A program made the position numbers and the translations under genes. DNA of 64,000 nt from Haloterrigena gelatinilytica (lineage in GTDB: Archaea > Halobacteriota > Halobacteria > Halobacteriales > Natrialbaceae). The number at the start of each line of letters is the position of its first letter. Within the stretch, counting starts at the first letter, position 1. Where the stretch lies: NCBI RefSeq assembly GCF_013342145.1, contig NZ_JABUQZ010000001.1, positions 930,001 to 994,000 of the forward strand, given 5' to 3'. This document shows, in pieces, positions 1-8,666 of this stretch. Below the pieces are notes generated by a model. The model ran no database searches. It worked only from the letters and a program-made list of their open reading frames with translations, and was not told the DNA's origin.

Positions 1-1
1 C

Positions 2-1186
2 GGTCCGTTCGGAACGGGACCTGACGTGCAACGCGGCGCGTTCGCCGCGCTCGCGGTCCTCGTGCTCGGCTACCCCTGCGCGCTCGGGATGGCGACGCCG
101 CTGGCGCTCATCCGCGGCGGCGGTGCCGCGGCCAGGCGCGGCGTCCTGCTGCGATCGGCCGACGCCTTCCAGCTCCTCCCCGACGTCGACCGCGTCGTGT
201 TCGACAAGACGGGGACGATCACGGTCGGCGAACCCAGTATCGCTGAGGTCGCGTCTTTCGACGACGACCGGACCGATACCGACGTCCTCGCGACCGCAGC
301 GACGGCCGAGGCGTTCAGCGAACACCCGCTGGTCGACGCCGTCCTCGAGCGCGCCGACGAGCGCGGCCTCGAGTACGACGATCCCGACGCGTTCGACTCG
401 GTGACCGGGAAGGGCGTCCGCGCGACGGTTGGCGGCGACGCGGTGCTGGTCGGGAAGCCCGACTGGCTCGCGTCCGAGGGCGTCGACGTCTCGAGTGCGG
501 TCGACGACCTCGAGCGACTCCGAGAACGCGGACTCACCGTCTCCGGCGTCGCGCGCGACGGCGACCTGATCGGTCTGCTCGGAATCGGCGACGAGATCAA
601 GGACGACGCCGCCGCGACCGTCCGACGGTTGCGGGACGCGGGGATCGCGCCCGTGATGATCACCGGCGACGACGAGCGGACGGCCCGCGCGGTCGCCGAC
701 GAGGTCGGTATCGACCGCGTGCTGGCCGACGTCCTCCCCGACGAGAAGCGGACGGAGATCCGCCGGCTACAGGGGGCGGGCCACCGCGTGGCGATGGTCG
801 GCGACGGCGTCAACGACGCGCCGGCGCTCGCGCAGGCCGACGTCGGAATCGCGATCGGTGCCGGGACCGATATCGCGATCGAATCGGCCGACGTCGTCCT
901 CGTCGGCGAGCGCCTCGGTGGCGTGGTCGACGCCGACGAGATCGGACGCGAGAGTTACCGGAAGACCCGCCAGAACCTCCTCGCGGCGTTCGCGTTCAAC
1001 GGCGTCGGCGTCGCGGCGGCGACGACGGGTCTCGTCCACCCGGTGTTCGCGATGATCGCGATGGTCCTGTCGGTCACGGCCGTCCTCGCGAACAGCTTCG
1101 CCGGGCAGGTTCTCTCGAGCGAGGGACTCAACGCGGAGTTCACCGTCCGCGAAACGGAATCGGCGGACGAACGGACGAACGGATGA
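2..1186 (+). CDS. Heavy-metal P1B-type ATPase, C-terminal part (5' end outside window)
   Basis: ATP-driven metal-ion pump of the membrane. The reading frame is open to the left edge, so only the last TM helices and the cytoplasmic ATP domain are present. Visible: the TM6 metal motif region GYPCALGMATP, the phosphorylation site DKTGTIT, the HP-type nucleotide-binding part (SEHPL), the hinge TGD and GDGVNDAPAL, then two C-terminal TM helices. The usual CPC of copper pumps is YPC here, and the TM7/TM8 signatures are FN and MVLSV rather than YN and MxxSS, so the metal is uncertain. An HMA-domain gene lies convergently at the 3' end, which fits copper or similar metal handling. Confidence 0.93.
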   Translation, partial: GPFGTGPDVQRGAFAALAVLVLGYPCALGMATPLALIRGGGAAARRGVLLRSADAFQLLPDVDRVVFDKTGTITVGEPSIAEVASFDDDRTDTDVLATAATAEAFSEHPLVDAVLERADERGLEYDDPDAFDSVTGKGVRATVGGDAVLVGKPDWLASEGVDVSSAVDDLERLRERGLTVSGVARDGDLIGLLGIGDEIKDDAAATVRRLRDAGIAPVMITGDDERTARAVADEVGIDRVLADVLPDEKRTEIRRLQGAGHRVAMVGDGVNDAPALAQADVGIAIGAGTDIAIESADVVLVGERLGGVVDADEIGRESYRKTRQNLLAAFAFNGVGVAAATTGLVHPVFAMIAMVLSVTAVLANSFAGQVLSSEGLNAEFTVRETESADERTNG

Positions 1187-1434
1187 CGTTTCGACGGAGG
1201 ACACGTCGAAACGTGCGCCTCGAGCGATCGTATCGTCGCTCTGCGGTCGGGAGCCTCGTGGTCGACCCCGCGGATGGCGGTGTGGGGGTCGTCCGCCGCC
1301 ACGTCGTCGACGGCATCGTCCTCGTAGTCGATCGCCACGTCCGAGACGCCCTCGAGGGTCGTCAGCGCGCTCTCGACGTTCCGTTCGCAACCGTTGCAGG
1401 ACATCCCGCTGACCGAAATCGTCCGTCGTTCCAT
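955..1434 (-). CDS. HMA-domain metal-binding protein with degenerate, read-through C-terminus
   Basis: The first ~45 residues are a clear heavy-metal-associated domain: ISVSGMSCNGCERNVESAL with the metal-binding CxxC, then TLEGVSDVAIDYEDD. Intact relatives end at about 65 residues after an AGY motif. Here that part reads as unrelated, charged sequence and the frame runs on for ~95 more residues antisense into the P-type ATPase gene. Either the 3' end is frameshifted or decayed (a pseudogene of a copper-chaperone-like protein) or it is an odd extended version. The domain is certain; the 3' boundary is not. Its natural partner is the convergent ATPase. Confidence 0.55.
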   Translation of the reverse strand: MERRTISVSGMSCNGCERNVESALTTLEGVSDVAIDYEDDAVDDVAADDPHTAIRGVDHEAPDRRATIRSLEAHVSTCPPSKRHPFVRSSADSVSRTVNSALSPSLERTCPAKLFARTAVTDRTIAIIANTGWTRPVVAAATPTPLNANAARRFWRVFR

Positions 1435-1559
1435 ACGAAGACGTTCCCGCTCGAGGAGAGAGCCCGTTCTGCGGGAGCCGATCGCCGGCCCGCGTCGGTC
1501 GATCGGACCCCGCGAGTGCTGGCCCCCGAACGGTAGTCACCGCGACCGTCGCTGACCAC

Positions 1560-2255
1560 ATGACGCGCACAGCCGTGATCGCCGGCGTCGGCCCCGGACT
1601 CGGAGAATCGCTCGCCCGCAAATTCGTCGCCGAGGGCTGTCGAGTCGGGCTCTTCGCTCGCTCGGCGGACTACCTCGAGGACCTGGCGGACGACCTCGGC
1701 GACGACGCCGTCGCCGTCCCGACGGACGTCACGGACCCCGAGCAGGTCGAGGCGGGCTTTCGCGCGGTCCGCGACGAGTTCGGCCCGGTGGACGTCCTCG
1801 TCAATCACGCCAGCGGCGGCGCCTGGCAGGGACTGCGGGAGATCTCGCCGGACGCGTTCGAACGGGCCTGGCGCGTCTCCGCCGCCGGCGCCTTGCTGTG
1901 CTCGCAGGCGGCCGTCGACGACATGCTCGCGGGGGACGGCGGCACGATCATCTTCACCGGCGCGACGTCGGCGGTCCGCGGCCGAGAGGGCGCGATCGGT
2001 TTCAGCGCGGCCAAGTTCGCCGTCCGCGGGATGGCCGAGTCGATGGCCCGCGAACTCGGCCCCGAGGGGATCCACGTCGCCCACGTCGTGATCGACGGGG
2101 GCATCCGGCCGCCGGACGTCGACGAGTCCGATCGCGACGCGGCGGCGTTCCTCGATCCGGACGCCATCGCCGACTCCTACTGGCACCTCGTGACGCAGGA
2201 TCGGTCCTCGTGGACCCTCGAGTTGGACCTCCGGCCGCACGTCGAGGAGTTTTGA
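1560..2255 (+). CDS. Short-chain dehydrogenase/reductase family protein (catalytic Tyr replaced)
   Basis: 231-residue SDR with a Rossmann fold. The N-terminal cofactor loop is GVGPGLG (residues ~9-15), the core motif is NHAS in place of NNAG (~82-85), and the active-site helix reads FSAAK where classical SDRs have YxxxK. The catalytic tyrosine is therefore a phenylalanine, so a standard dehydrogenase reaction is doubtful; such SDRs are usually annotated as oxidoreductases of unknown substrate. Starts at ATG 1560 and stands 60 bp before the methylglyoxal synthase gene in the same direction. Confidence 0.85.
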   Translation: MTRTAVIAGVGPGLGESLARKFVAEGCRVGLFARSADYLEDLADDLGDDAVAVPTDVTDPEQVEAGFRAVRDEFGPVDVLVNHASGGAWQGLREISPDAFERAWRVSAAGALLCSQAAVDDMLAGDGGTIIFTGATSAVRGREGAIGFSAAKFAVRGMAESMARELGPEGIHVAHVVIDGGIRPPDVDESDRDAAAFLDPDAIADSYWHLVTQDRSSWTLELDLRPHVEEF

Positions 2256-2314
2256 CTCGGCGAATCGGTCCCGACAGAGCCTAGCGTTATCCCGTCGGGA
2301 ATCGATCGTTCCCT

Positions 2315-2683
2315 ATGACTCGCGTCGCGCTGATCGCCCACGACGAGAAGAAGCCCGACCTGATCGAGTTCGCGCAGACACACGAGGACCAACTCCGGGA
2401 GTACGAGCTGATCGCGACCGGAACGACGGGGAAACGGCTCCAGGAGGAAACCGACCTCGAGATCGAACGCAAGGAGTCGGGCCCGCTCGGGGGCGACCTG
2501 ATGATTGGCGCCGAGGTCGCGGAGGACAAACTCGACGGCATCGTCTTCCTCCGGGATCCGTTGCGAGCCCAGCCCCACGAACCCGACATCTCGGCGCTGT
2601 TGCGGATCTGTGACGTTCACGACGTCGCGCTGGCGACGAATCACTCGTCCGCGGAGTTTCTCATCGAGGGGTTGGCCGACTGA
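2315..2683 (+). CDS. mgsA: Methylglyoxal synthase
   Basis: Converts dihydroxyacetone phosphate to methylglyoxal and phosphate, a bypass of lower glycolysis. The 122-residue protein spans the whole compact family fold: HDEKKPDL (phosphate-binding N-terminus), ATGTTGKRL, SGPLGGDLMIGA with the catalytic Asp of the GGD motif, and FLRDPLRAQPHEPD. The usual GGDQQIGA is GGDLMIGA here, a mild variant. Length is that of the shorter bacterial enzymes. No operon partner is evident. Confidence 0.95.
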   Translation: MTRVALIAHDEKKPDLIEFAQTHEDQLREYELIATGTTGKRLQEETDLEIERKESGPLGGDLMIGAEVAEDKLDGIVFLRDPLRAQPHEPDISALLRICDVHDVALATNHSSAEFLIEGLAD

Positions 2684-2771
2684 TCGGTCACTCGCTCATC
2701 TCGCGGCCACAGCGACCGGTTTCGGACGCTGTACAGCCGCCCTTTAATATCTGCGCGGCGAACGTCTCCGT

Positions 2772-3260
2772 ATGACCATCTACGAGAGCGACCTCCCCGG
2801 CGTCGGGAAGAAGTTCGAGGTCGAACTCGAGGACGGGGAGCGACTCGTCATCGTGACCCACAACACGGGGAAGCGAGAGGTGTACCTGAAGGCGAATCCG
2901 GACGCGGACGGGGATAAGCTGTTCGAGGTCTCGGATCGGCTCGCCCGGAAGATCGGGACGATTCTGGAGGGCGCCTACTTCCAGCCCGTACAGGCCGAGG
3001 CGGTCGAGACGATGCTCTCGGACGACACGTATCTCGAGTGGTACAACGTCGCCGAGAGCGCCGAGATCGCCGGACAGACCCTCGAGGAGGCGGACATCCG
3101 GGATCGGACGGGCGTCTCGGTCATCGCGATCCAACGGGGCGACGACCTGATCTCACCGCCGACGCCGGAGACGGTCCTCCAGGTCGGCGACACGCTCGTC
3201 GTCATCGGCGAGCGCGAGGAGTGCGCCGAGTTCGAGACGCTGTTGGGGGACGAGGTATAA
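2772..3260 (+). CDS. TrkA-C (RCK_C) domain regulatory subunit of cation/proton antiporter, KhtT-like
   Basis: 162-residue cytoplasmic protein. The N-terminal half (GVGKKFEVELEDGERLVIVTHNTGKREVYLK) matches the KhtT/COG0490 N-domain. The C-terminal half (residues ~85-160: DIRDRTGVSVIAIQRGDDLISPPTPETVLQ and GDTLVVIGE) is an RCK_C ligand-binding domain. In characterised systems KhtT gates the KhtU K+/H+ antiporter. The antiporter gene follows 35 bp downstream, so the pair is very likely one operon. A TTTAATA promoter-like element lies ~25 bp before the ATG, consistent with a leaderless transcript. Confidence 0.9.
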   Translation: MTIYESDLPGVGKKFEVELEDGERLVIVTHNTGKREVYLKANPDADGDKLFEVSDRLARKIGTILEGAYFQPVQAEAVETMLSDDTYLEWYNVAESAEIAGQTLEEADIRDRTGVSVIAIQRGDDLISPPTPETVLQVGDTLVVIGEREECAEFETLLGDEV

Positions 3261-3295
3261 TCGCCCGATGACGGTTCCGTCGGAGGTGTCCGCGA

Positions 3296-4579
3296 GTGGC
3301 AACTGCTGAATCGACCGCCCTGATCGACGTCGGGATCCTCTTCGGGGCCGTCGCGCTGGCCGGCCTCGTCGCGAACCGGATCAACCAGTCGGTGATCCCG
3401 TTCTACATCCTCGTCGGGATGCTGTTGGGCGACTACGTCCTCGGGAGTATCGACTTCCCGGCGCTGCTCGGGACGGAGCTCGTCCCGCACGGCGCCGAGC
3501 TCGCGCTCGCCGACACCGACTTCGTTCACGTCAGCGCCGAGATCGGGATCGTCCTCCTCCTCTTCTTCCTCGGCCTCGAGTTCAACCTCGACCGGCTGAT
3601 CGCCTCGAAGGAGCGAATCGGGAAAGCGGGAGCGGTGGATCTCGCGATCAACTTCGGCGTCGGACTCCTGCTCGGCTACGCGCTGTTCGGCTCGTTCCTC
3701 GCCGCCTTCCTCACCGCCGGGATCGTCTACATCTCCTCGAGCGCGATCATCACGAAGTCGCTGATCGATCTGGGCTGGATCGCCAACGACGAGTCCGACG
3801 CGATGCTCGGGACGTTGGTCTTCGAGGACCTCTTTATCGCCGTCTATCTCGCGGTCGCGACCGCGCTGGTGCTCGGCGGCGGCGCCGTCGGCGAGGCGCT
3901 GGGCCAGATCGGCGTCGCGGTCGGCTTCATCCTCGTGTTGCTCCTGTTGGTCTACCTCGGAACGGAGTGGTTTCAGCGCAGCCTGGAGACCGACTCCCAC
4001 GAGTTCGTCGTGCTCCGAGCGCTGGGGATCACGGTGTTGATCTCCGGGATCGCCCTGTCGATCGGCGTCAGCGAGGCCGTCGCCGCCTTCTTCGTCGGGA
4101 TGGCCTTCTCCGCGACCGAGCACGTCCACGATCTGGAGAACCTGCTCGAGCCGTTGCGGGACGCCTTCGCGGCGATCTTCTTCTTCTGGATCGGACTGTC
4201 GACCGACCCGTCGCTGTTCCTCGGCGTCGCGGGACTCATCGCGGTCGCGGCGGTGGCGACGACGCCGACGAAACTGCTAAGCGGCTACCTCGGCGGCCGG
4301 ATCTACGACCTGAGCGAGCGCCGGTCGGTTCGGGTCGGCCTCGGGATGACCACCCGCGGCGAGTTCTCGCTGATCATCGCGAGCCTCGCGCTCTCCGGCG
4401 CCGGAACCGCGCTCCCCGAACCGATCGCGGAGGACGTCTACGCCTTCGCCGTCGGCTACGTCCTGGTGATGAGCGTCGTCGGGACGACGCTCATGCAGTA
4501 CTCGAGCGCGATCGAATCCGTCGTCGTCCCGCGACTCGAGGCGGGGATCGGGTCGACGTCACCGTCGAGCGACGACTGA
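3296..4579 (+). CDS. Cation:proton antiporter, CPA2 family (KhtU-like)
   Basis: 427-residue membrane protein with about 12 hydrophobic segments in the Na+/H+ exchanger (PF00999) fold, without an attached TrkA-N domain. Typical motifs are FFLGLEFNLDRL in TM3-4, SSSAIITKSL and LVFEDLFIAVYL around the ion-binding acidic residue of TM5, and TTRGEFSLIIASLAL near the C-terminus. The GTG at 3296 is the only sensible start. It likely extrudes K+ or Na+ in exchange for H+ under control of the preceding RCK_C subunit. Confidence 0.93.
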   Translation: MATAESTALIDVGILFGAVALAGLVANRINQSVIPFYILVGMLLGDYVLGSIDFPALLGTELVPHGAELALADTDFVHVSAEIGIVLLLFFLGLEFNLDRLIASKERIGKAGAVDLAINFGVGLLLGYALFGSFLAAFLTAGIVYISSSAIITKSLIDLGWIANDESDAMLGTLVFEDLFIAVYLAVATALVLGGGAVGEALGQIGVAVGFILVLLLLVYLGTEWFQRSLETDSHEFVVLRALGITVLISGIALSIGVSEAVAAFFVGMAFSATEHVHDLENLLEPLRDAFAAIFFFWIGLSTDPSLFLGVAGLIAVAAVATTPTKLLSGYLGGRIYDLSERRSVRVGLGMTTRGEFSLIIASLALSGAGTALPEPIAEDVYAFAVGYVLVMSVVGTTLMQYSSAIESVVVPRLEAGIGSTSPSSDD

Positions 4580-4705
4580 GCGCCGACCGAACGCCGGTTG
4601 GGTGGCAACTGAGCGACGGCCGGACGACGACCGACGCTCCGCGAGTTCGGGTCCCGACCGCTGAAAAGGGATAGCTTCAACCTCCTCCAGTCCCCCGTGA
4701 CGTCT

Positions 4706-5365
4706 ATGCCACGGGCGGTCGTCTTCGACCTCGATTACACGCTGGCCGTCCCCACGCGGGACCGAGCGACGCTGCTCTCGGAGGCGACGACCGCCGCCGA
4801 CGCGCCGTCGCTCTCCCGCGAGGAGTACCTCGCGGCCCACCGTCGGAACCTCACGCGCGAGACGCGCGAACCGATCTTCGCGGACCTGCTCGCCGAGCGG
4901 GAGACGGACGCGGAGCCGGCCGCGGTCGCCGACGCCTACCGCGAGACGATCGCCGACGCCCTCGAGCCGCTGCCCGGCGTCGAGTCGATGCTCGCGGACC
5001 TCCGCGGGGAGTACCGCGTCGGCCTGCTCACCAACGGCCCCGTCCGCGCCCAGCGGGACAAACTCGCGACGCTGGGCTGGGAGGACGCCTTCGACGCCGC
5101 GCTCGTCACCGGCGAGCTCGAGGCCGGCAAACCGGATCCGCGCGCGTTCGAGGCTATCGCCGCCGAACTGGACGTCGACCCCCGCGACGCCGTCTACGTC
5201 GGCGACGAAGTCGAGGCCGACGTCTCGGGGTCGACCGACGCCGGCATGGACGCGATCCAGGTCCTTCTGGCGGACGGCCCCGATCCCGACCCGCGCGCGG
5301 TGGCGCACGTCGAACAGGCGTCGATCGCGACCGAACTGCCGACGATTCTCGACGACCTCGCGTAG
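4706..5365 (+). CDS. HAD-superfamily hydrolase
   Basis: All four HAD motifs are present: I, FDLDYT (nucleophile and acid Asp); II, LLTNGP; III, the Lys in AGKPDPRAF; IV, GDEVEADVSG. An alpha-helical cap of ~60 residues sits between motifs I and II (C1 cap), as in phosphoglycolate-phosphatase-like and dehalogenase-like members. Substrate cannot be named. ATG 4706 is preferred over the in-frame GTG at 4697 because MPRAVVFDLD is the normal family N-terminus. Confidence 0.9.
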   Translation: MPRAVVFDLDYTLAVPTRDRATLLSEATTAADAPSLSREEYLAAHRRNLTRETREPIFADLLAERETDAEPAAVADAYRETIADALEPLPGVESMLADLRGEYRVGLLTNGPVRAQRDKLATLGWEDAFDAALVTGELEAGKPDPRAFEAIAAELDVDPRDAVYVGDEVEADVSGSTDAGMDAIQVLLADGPDPDPRAVAHVEQASIATELPTILDDLA

Positions 5366-5405
5366 CGGCGGCGAGCGACTCCGACCGGCGGTCGATTCTC
5401 GCCGC

Positions 5406-6893
5406 TTACGAGACCAGTCCGAGGTACTCGTCCGCGATCTGGATGTCCTGCTCGTCGAGCCCGAGCAGGTACAGCGTCCCGAGGAAGGCGGCGGTGCCGG
5501 CCGCCCCGCCGACGAAGACGACGACCGGCCCGTCGAGGTACAGCCGGAGCCCGTACATGACGGCGGCGCTGACGGCGGTGGCGACGCAGGGCTTCCACAG
5601 CGCCGGCGAGTAAGCGAACAACCCTTCCAGGTACCACACCTCGAGGACGCGGACGACGTTCAGGGTCGCCAGGACGGCGGCCGTCGCGAGCGCGGCGCCG
5701 ATCAACCCGAACTCGACGATGAAGTAGTAGTTGAGGACGACGTTACAGACGCCGAAGACGAAGTGGTTACCCATCACGAGGTACTGGTGGTCGGTCATCG
5801 TCAGGAGGTCGTTGGCCGGCCCGGCGGCGGCGTTGAACAACTGCCCGGCGATAAACAGCGTGACGACGAGCGTCCCGGCGACGAACTCGGGACCGAACAG
5901 CGTGAGCACCTCGGTCCGGTAGACGTACAACGGGAGTGCGATGGCGACCGAGGCCGTGATCGACCAGCGGGTGACGGTCGCGTATATCGACTCGAGCGTG
6001 TCGTACTCCGCGTTCGAGTACAGCCGCGAGGCCACCGGGGGGAAGAACTGGTTGAAGCCGGCCAGCGGCATCGCGATCACGCCCGCGAGCAGGACGGCGA
6101 TGTTGTAGATCCCGACGTCGGCCGACGCCAGCAGGAAGCCGACCATGAAGACGTCGACGCGTTTGAACAGGAACGACGAGGCCTTCGAGAGCGTCAACGG
6201 CGCCGAGAAGTTGTAAAACTCGGTCGTCTCGGACCGAGAGAAGCGCCCGGACGGCCGGAGATCGGTTCGCGACAGCGAGTAGCCGATCCCGAACAGCGCG
6301 GCCATCACCGCCGCGACCGCGAACGCCGCCGCGATACCGAGCAGCGAGTAGCCGAGCGCCACGGCGGCCGCGATCGCGACGAGCCTGATCGTCGGTCCGA
6401 CGACCATGATGACGGTCTTCTCGGTCGGTTTCTCGAGGCCCCGGACCGTGCTCGAGGCGATCTTGCCGAGCGCCTGAAACGGCAACGCGATGGCGAAGAT
6501 TCGGAGGGCGGTCGTCAGCATCGGCTCCTCGAGCGTGTGGGCGGTGATCGTCGGGGCGGCGGTGTAGACGATCGCCGCGGTGACGAGACTGCCGACGATC
6601 GTCGTCAGGTAGGCCAGCCCGAGCATCCGGCGCTGGTAGGCGGGATCGTCCCGGTTCGCCGAGAGGTACTTCGTGATCGAGACGTCGGTCCCGACGGTGG
6701 CGAACAGCAACACCGCGTTGAGGATCATCGTCCCGTAGGCGTAGATCCCGTACACGCTGGCGCCGAGCAGCCGGGTCAACAGGAGGTTCAACAGGAATCC
6801 GACGACGTTGACGACGACGGTGCCGAGATAGTGCAGCGACGCGCCGTCGGCGACGGAGCGGAGATCGGCGATTCCGGCGGAGTCGTTCGACAT
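5406..6893 (-). CDS. Polysaccharide/oligosaccharide flippase family membrane protein
   Basis: About 495 residues with 12-14 predicted TM helices and the MATE/MVF-fold layout of Wzx/AglR-type flippases, including LLTRLLGASVYGIYAYG in the first helices and GFNQFFPPVASRLY in the middle. It would move lipid-linked glycans across the membrane for S-layer glycosylation or exopolysaccharide. The start at MSNDSAGIAD is chosen because an A/T-rich box at ~6921-6931 sits about 30 bp upstream; in-frame ATG 6914 is the alternative. The neighbouring sulfatase-like genes support a surface-glycan locus. Confidence 0.9.
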   Translation of the reverse strand: MSNDSAGIADLRSVADGASLHYLGTVVVNVVGFLLNLLLTRLLGASVYGIYAYGTMILNAVLLFATVGTDVSITKYLSANRDDPAYQRRMLGLAYLTTIVGSLVTAAIVYTAAPTITAHTLEEPMLTTALRIFAIALPFQALGKIASSTVRGLEKPTEKTVIMVVGPTIRLVAIAAAVALGYSLLGIAAAFAVAAVMAALFGIGYSLSRTDLRPSGRFSRSETTEFYNFSAPLTLSKASSFLFKRVDVFMVGFLLASADVGIYNIAVLLAGVIAMPLAGFNQFFPPVASRLYSNAEYDTLESIYATVTRWSITASVAIALPLYVYRTEVLTLFGPEFVAGTLVVTLFIAGQLFNAAAGPANDLLTMTDHQYLVMGNHFVFGVCNVVLNYYFIVEFGLIGAALATAAVLATLNVVRVLEVWYLEGLFAYSPALWKPCVATAVSAAVMYGLRLYLDGPVVVFVGGAAGTAAFLGTLYLLGLDEQDIQIADEYLGLVS

Positions 6894-7142
6894 CGTCGAT
6901 GGATTCTCCGACATCCCCTTTTGTAGTGGTCCGGTTACCACCCCCGCGGTCTCGAGGCGGCATCGCGCTCCGCGCGCCGCTGGCGATTCACGCAGAGGCG
7001 GGACGACGGTCGGCCCAGCGGTCAGTATTCGACCGATGACTGTCGTCGCAACTCGTGATAATCGATCTGTAACAGGTCACCCGCTCCGGGAGGTCGCCGA
7101 TAACTGGTTCGTAACAATGAGTGTTCGAGAAGAGTGACCGCT

Positions 7143-8597
7143 ATGCGAAACGTCGTTTTGCTCTGTCTCGACTCCGTCAGGAAGGACACGTTCGACGCGT
7201 ACGCCCGGCGGCTCGACGGGCGGGCCGACCTGTCGTACGAGCAGTGTCGGGCCGCGAGCTCCTGGAGCGCCCCGAGCTACGCCAGCATGGTGACCGGGGC
7301 GCTCCCGCACGAACACGGCGTTCATACTCACGACCCGCACGTCTCCGGGATCGATCGCTCGGCGACGCTCTTCGGGGACCTCGAGTCACACCGAGCGCTG
7401 GGGGTGAGTACGAACGTCTTCGCCGGCTCGCCGTACGGCTTCGACGCGTTCTTCGACGAGTTCGTCGACGTCACCGAGGCCCACCGGTTTCCGGAGGGAG
7501 TCGATCCGGTCGCCGTTCGGTCGGCCAGCGACCGGTCGGGACCGGCCGTCTACCTCGACTTCCTCCGTACCGCGCTCTCTCATGACCAGCCGCTGTACAG
7601 CCTCGCCAACGGCGTTACCGGTTTCCTCGATACGGTCTCCGAGGACGCGCCGATTCCGAAGCTGTTCGACGACGGTGCGCGCGCCGTCACCCGCACCTCG
7701 AGGGGGCTGATCGACGACACCGACGGACCGTTCGTCCTGTTCGGTTCGTTCATGGAGGCCCACACCCCGCTTCGGAACCTCCGCGCGTTCGACCGATCGC
7801 TTCGCGCGGCGTCGAACGCGTTCACGACGGCCGATCGGACCGTCTGGGAGCTGATGGAGACCCCCGAGGAGCACCGCGAGTTCCTCGAGACGCGCCGCGA
7901 GCTGTACGGCGCGGCGATCGACTACCTCGACCGGACTATCGCCGACTTCGTCGACTGGGTGCGGGCGAACACGGCCCGCGAGACGACGGTCGTGATCACC
8001 GCCGATCACGGCGAGAATCAGGGGTACGAGTGCGAGGACGGACTCGTCCGCCACAAGAGCAGCCTCTCCGAGGGGCTGTTACACGTGCCGCTGCTCGTCG
8101 TCAACCCGCCCGACGGCTACCCCGAAACCGAATCCGAGTTCGTCTCCCACCTCGAGTTGCCGTCGCTGCTCGCGGCGATGGCCCGCGACGAGGTCGTCGA
8201 TCCCGCGACCGACCGCGTCGTCGCGGAACACGTCGGCATGAGCGCCGGCCCCGAACCGCCCGAGCGACTGGAGTACTGGGATCGGCTGATGCGGGCGGCC
8301 TACGACGGGTCGACGAAGTACGTCTGGGATTCGCTGGGGAACCGCCGCGAGTACGAACTCGATCGCGACCGCCCGTGCTGGCAGCGCCGCGTCGGCGACG
8401 AGAGCGAGGTCCAGCGTGAAACGGACGGCCCGAGCGACGACGAACCGCGAGGGACCGTCCCCGACTGGGCGACCGGCCGATTCGAGACCGACGCGATCGA
8501 GTCCAAGCGACGGGCGCTCGAGGACGCCGACGACGGCTCGACCGACGACGTCGACGCGGGCGTGCAGGACCGCCTCGAGAAACTCGGCTACGTCTAA
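7143..8597 (+). CDS. Sulfatase-like hydrolase/transferase
   Basis: ~484-residue alkaline-phosphatase/sulfatase fold protein. Metal-binding Asp appears in VVLLCLDSVRKDTFDAYA, the nucleophile region is SWSAPSYASMVTG (Ser/Thr, no CxPxR formylglycine motif), and the distal metal site is VVITADHGENQG. No signal peptide is visible, so it is probably cytoplasmic-side or membrane-associated. Such haloarchaeal enzymes occur in glycosylation clusters. ATG 7143 is preferred over GTG 7134. It ends in an EDRLEKLGYV-like tail shared with the next gene's product. Confidence 0.88.
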   Translation: MRNVVLLCLDSVRKDTFDAYARRLDGRADLSYEQCRAASSWSAPSYASMVTGALPHEHGVHTHDPHVSGIDRSATLFGDLESHRALGVSTNVFAGSPYGFDAFFDEFVDVTEAHRFPEGVDPVAVRSASDRSGPAVYLDFLRTALSHDQPLYSLANGVTGFLDTVSEDAPIPKLFDDGARAVTRTSRGLIDDTDGPFVLFGSFMEAHTPLRNLRAFDRSLRAASNAFTTADRTVWELMETPEEHREFLETRRELYGAAIDYLDRTIADFVDWVRANTARETTVVITADHGENQGYECEDGLVRHKSSLSEGLLHVPLLVVNPPDGYPETESEFVSHLELPSLLAAMARDEVVDPATDRVVAEHVGMSAGPEPPERLEYWDRLMRAAYDGSTKYVWDSLGNRREYELDRDRPCWQRRVGDESEVQRETDGPSDDEPRGTVPDWATGRFETDAIESKRRALEDADDGSTDDVDAGVQDRLEKLGYV

Positions 8598-8666
8598 GGT
8601 AACGGCCGGATAATCGGTCGTCACGGGAGACTAACAAAGGACGATGTGAGTCACGGGTTCGAACAC

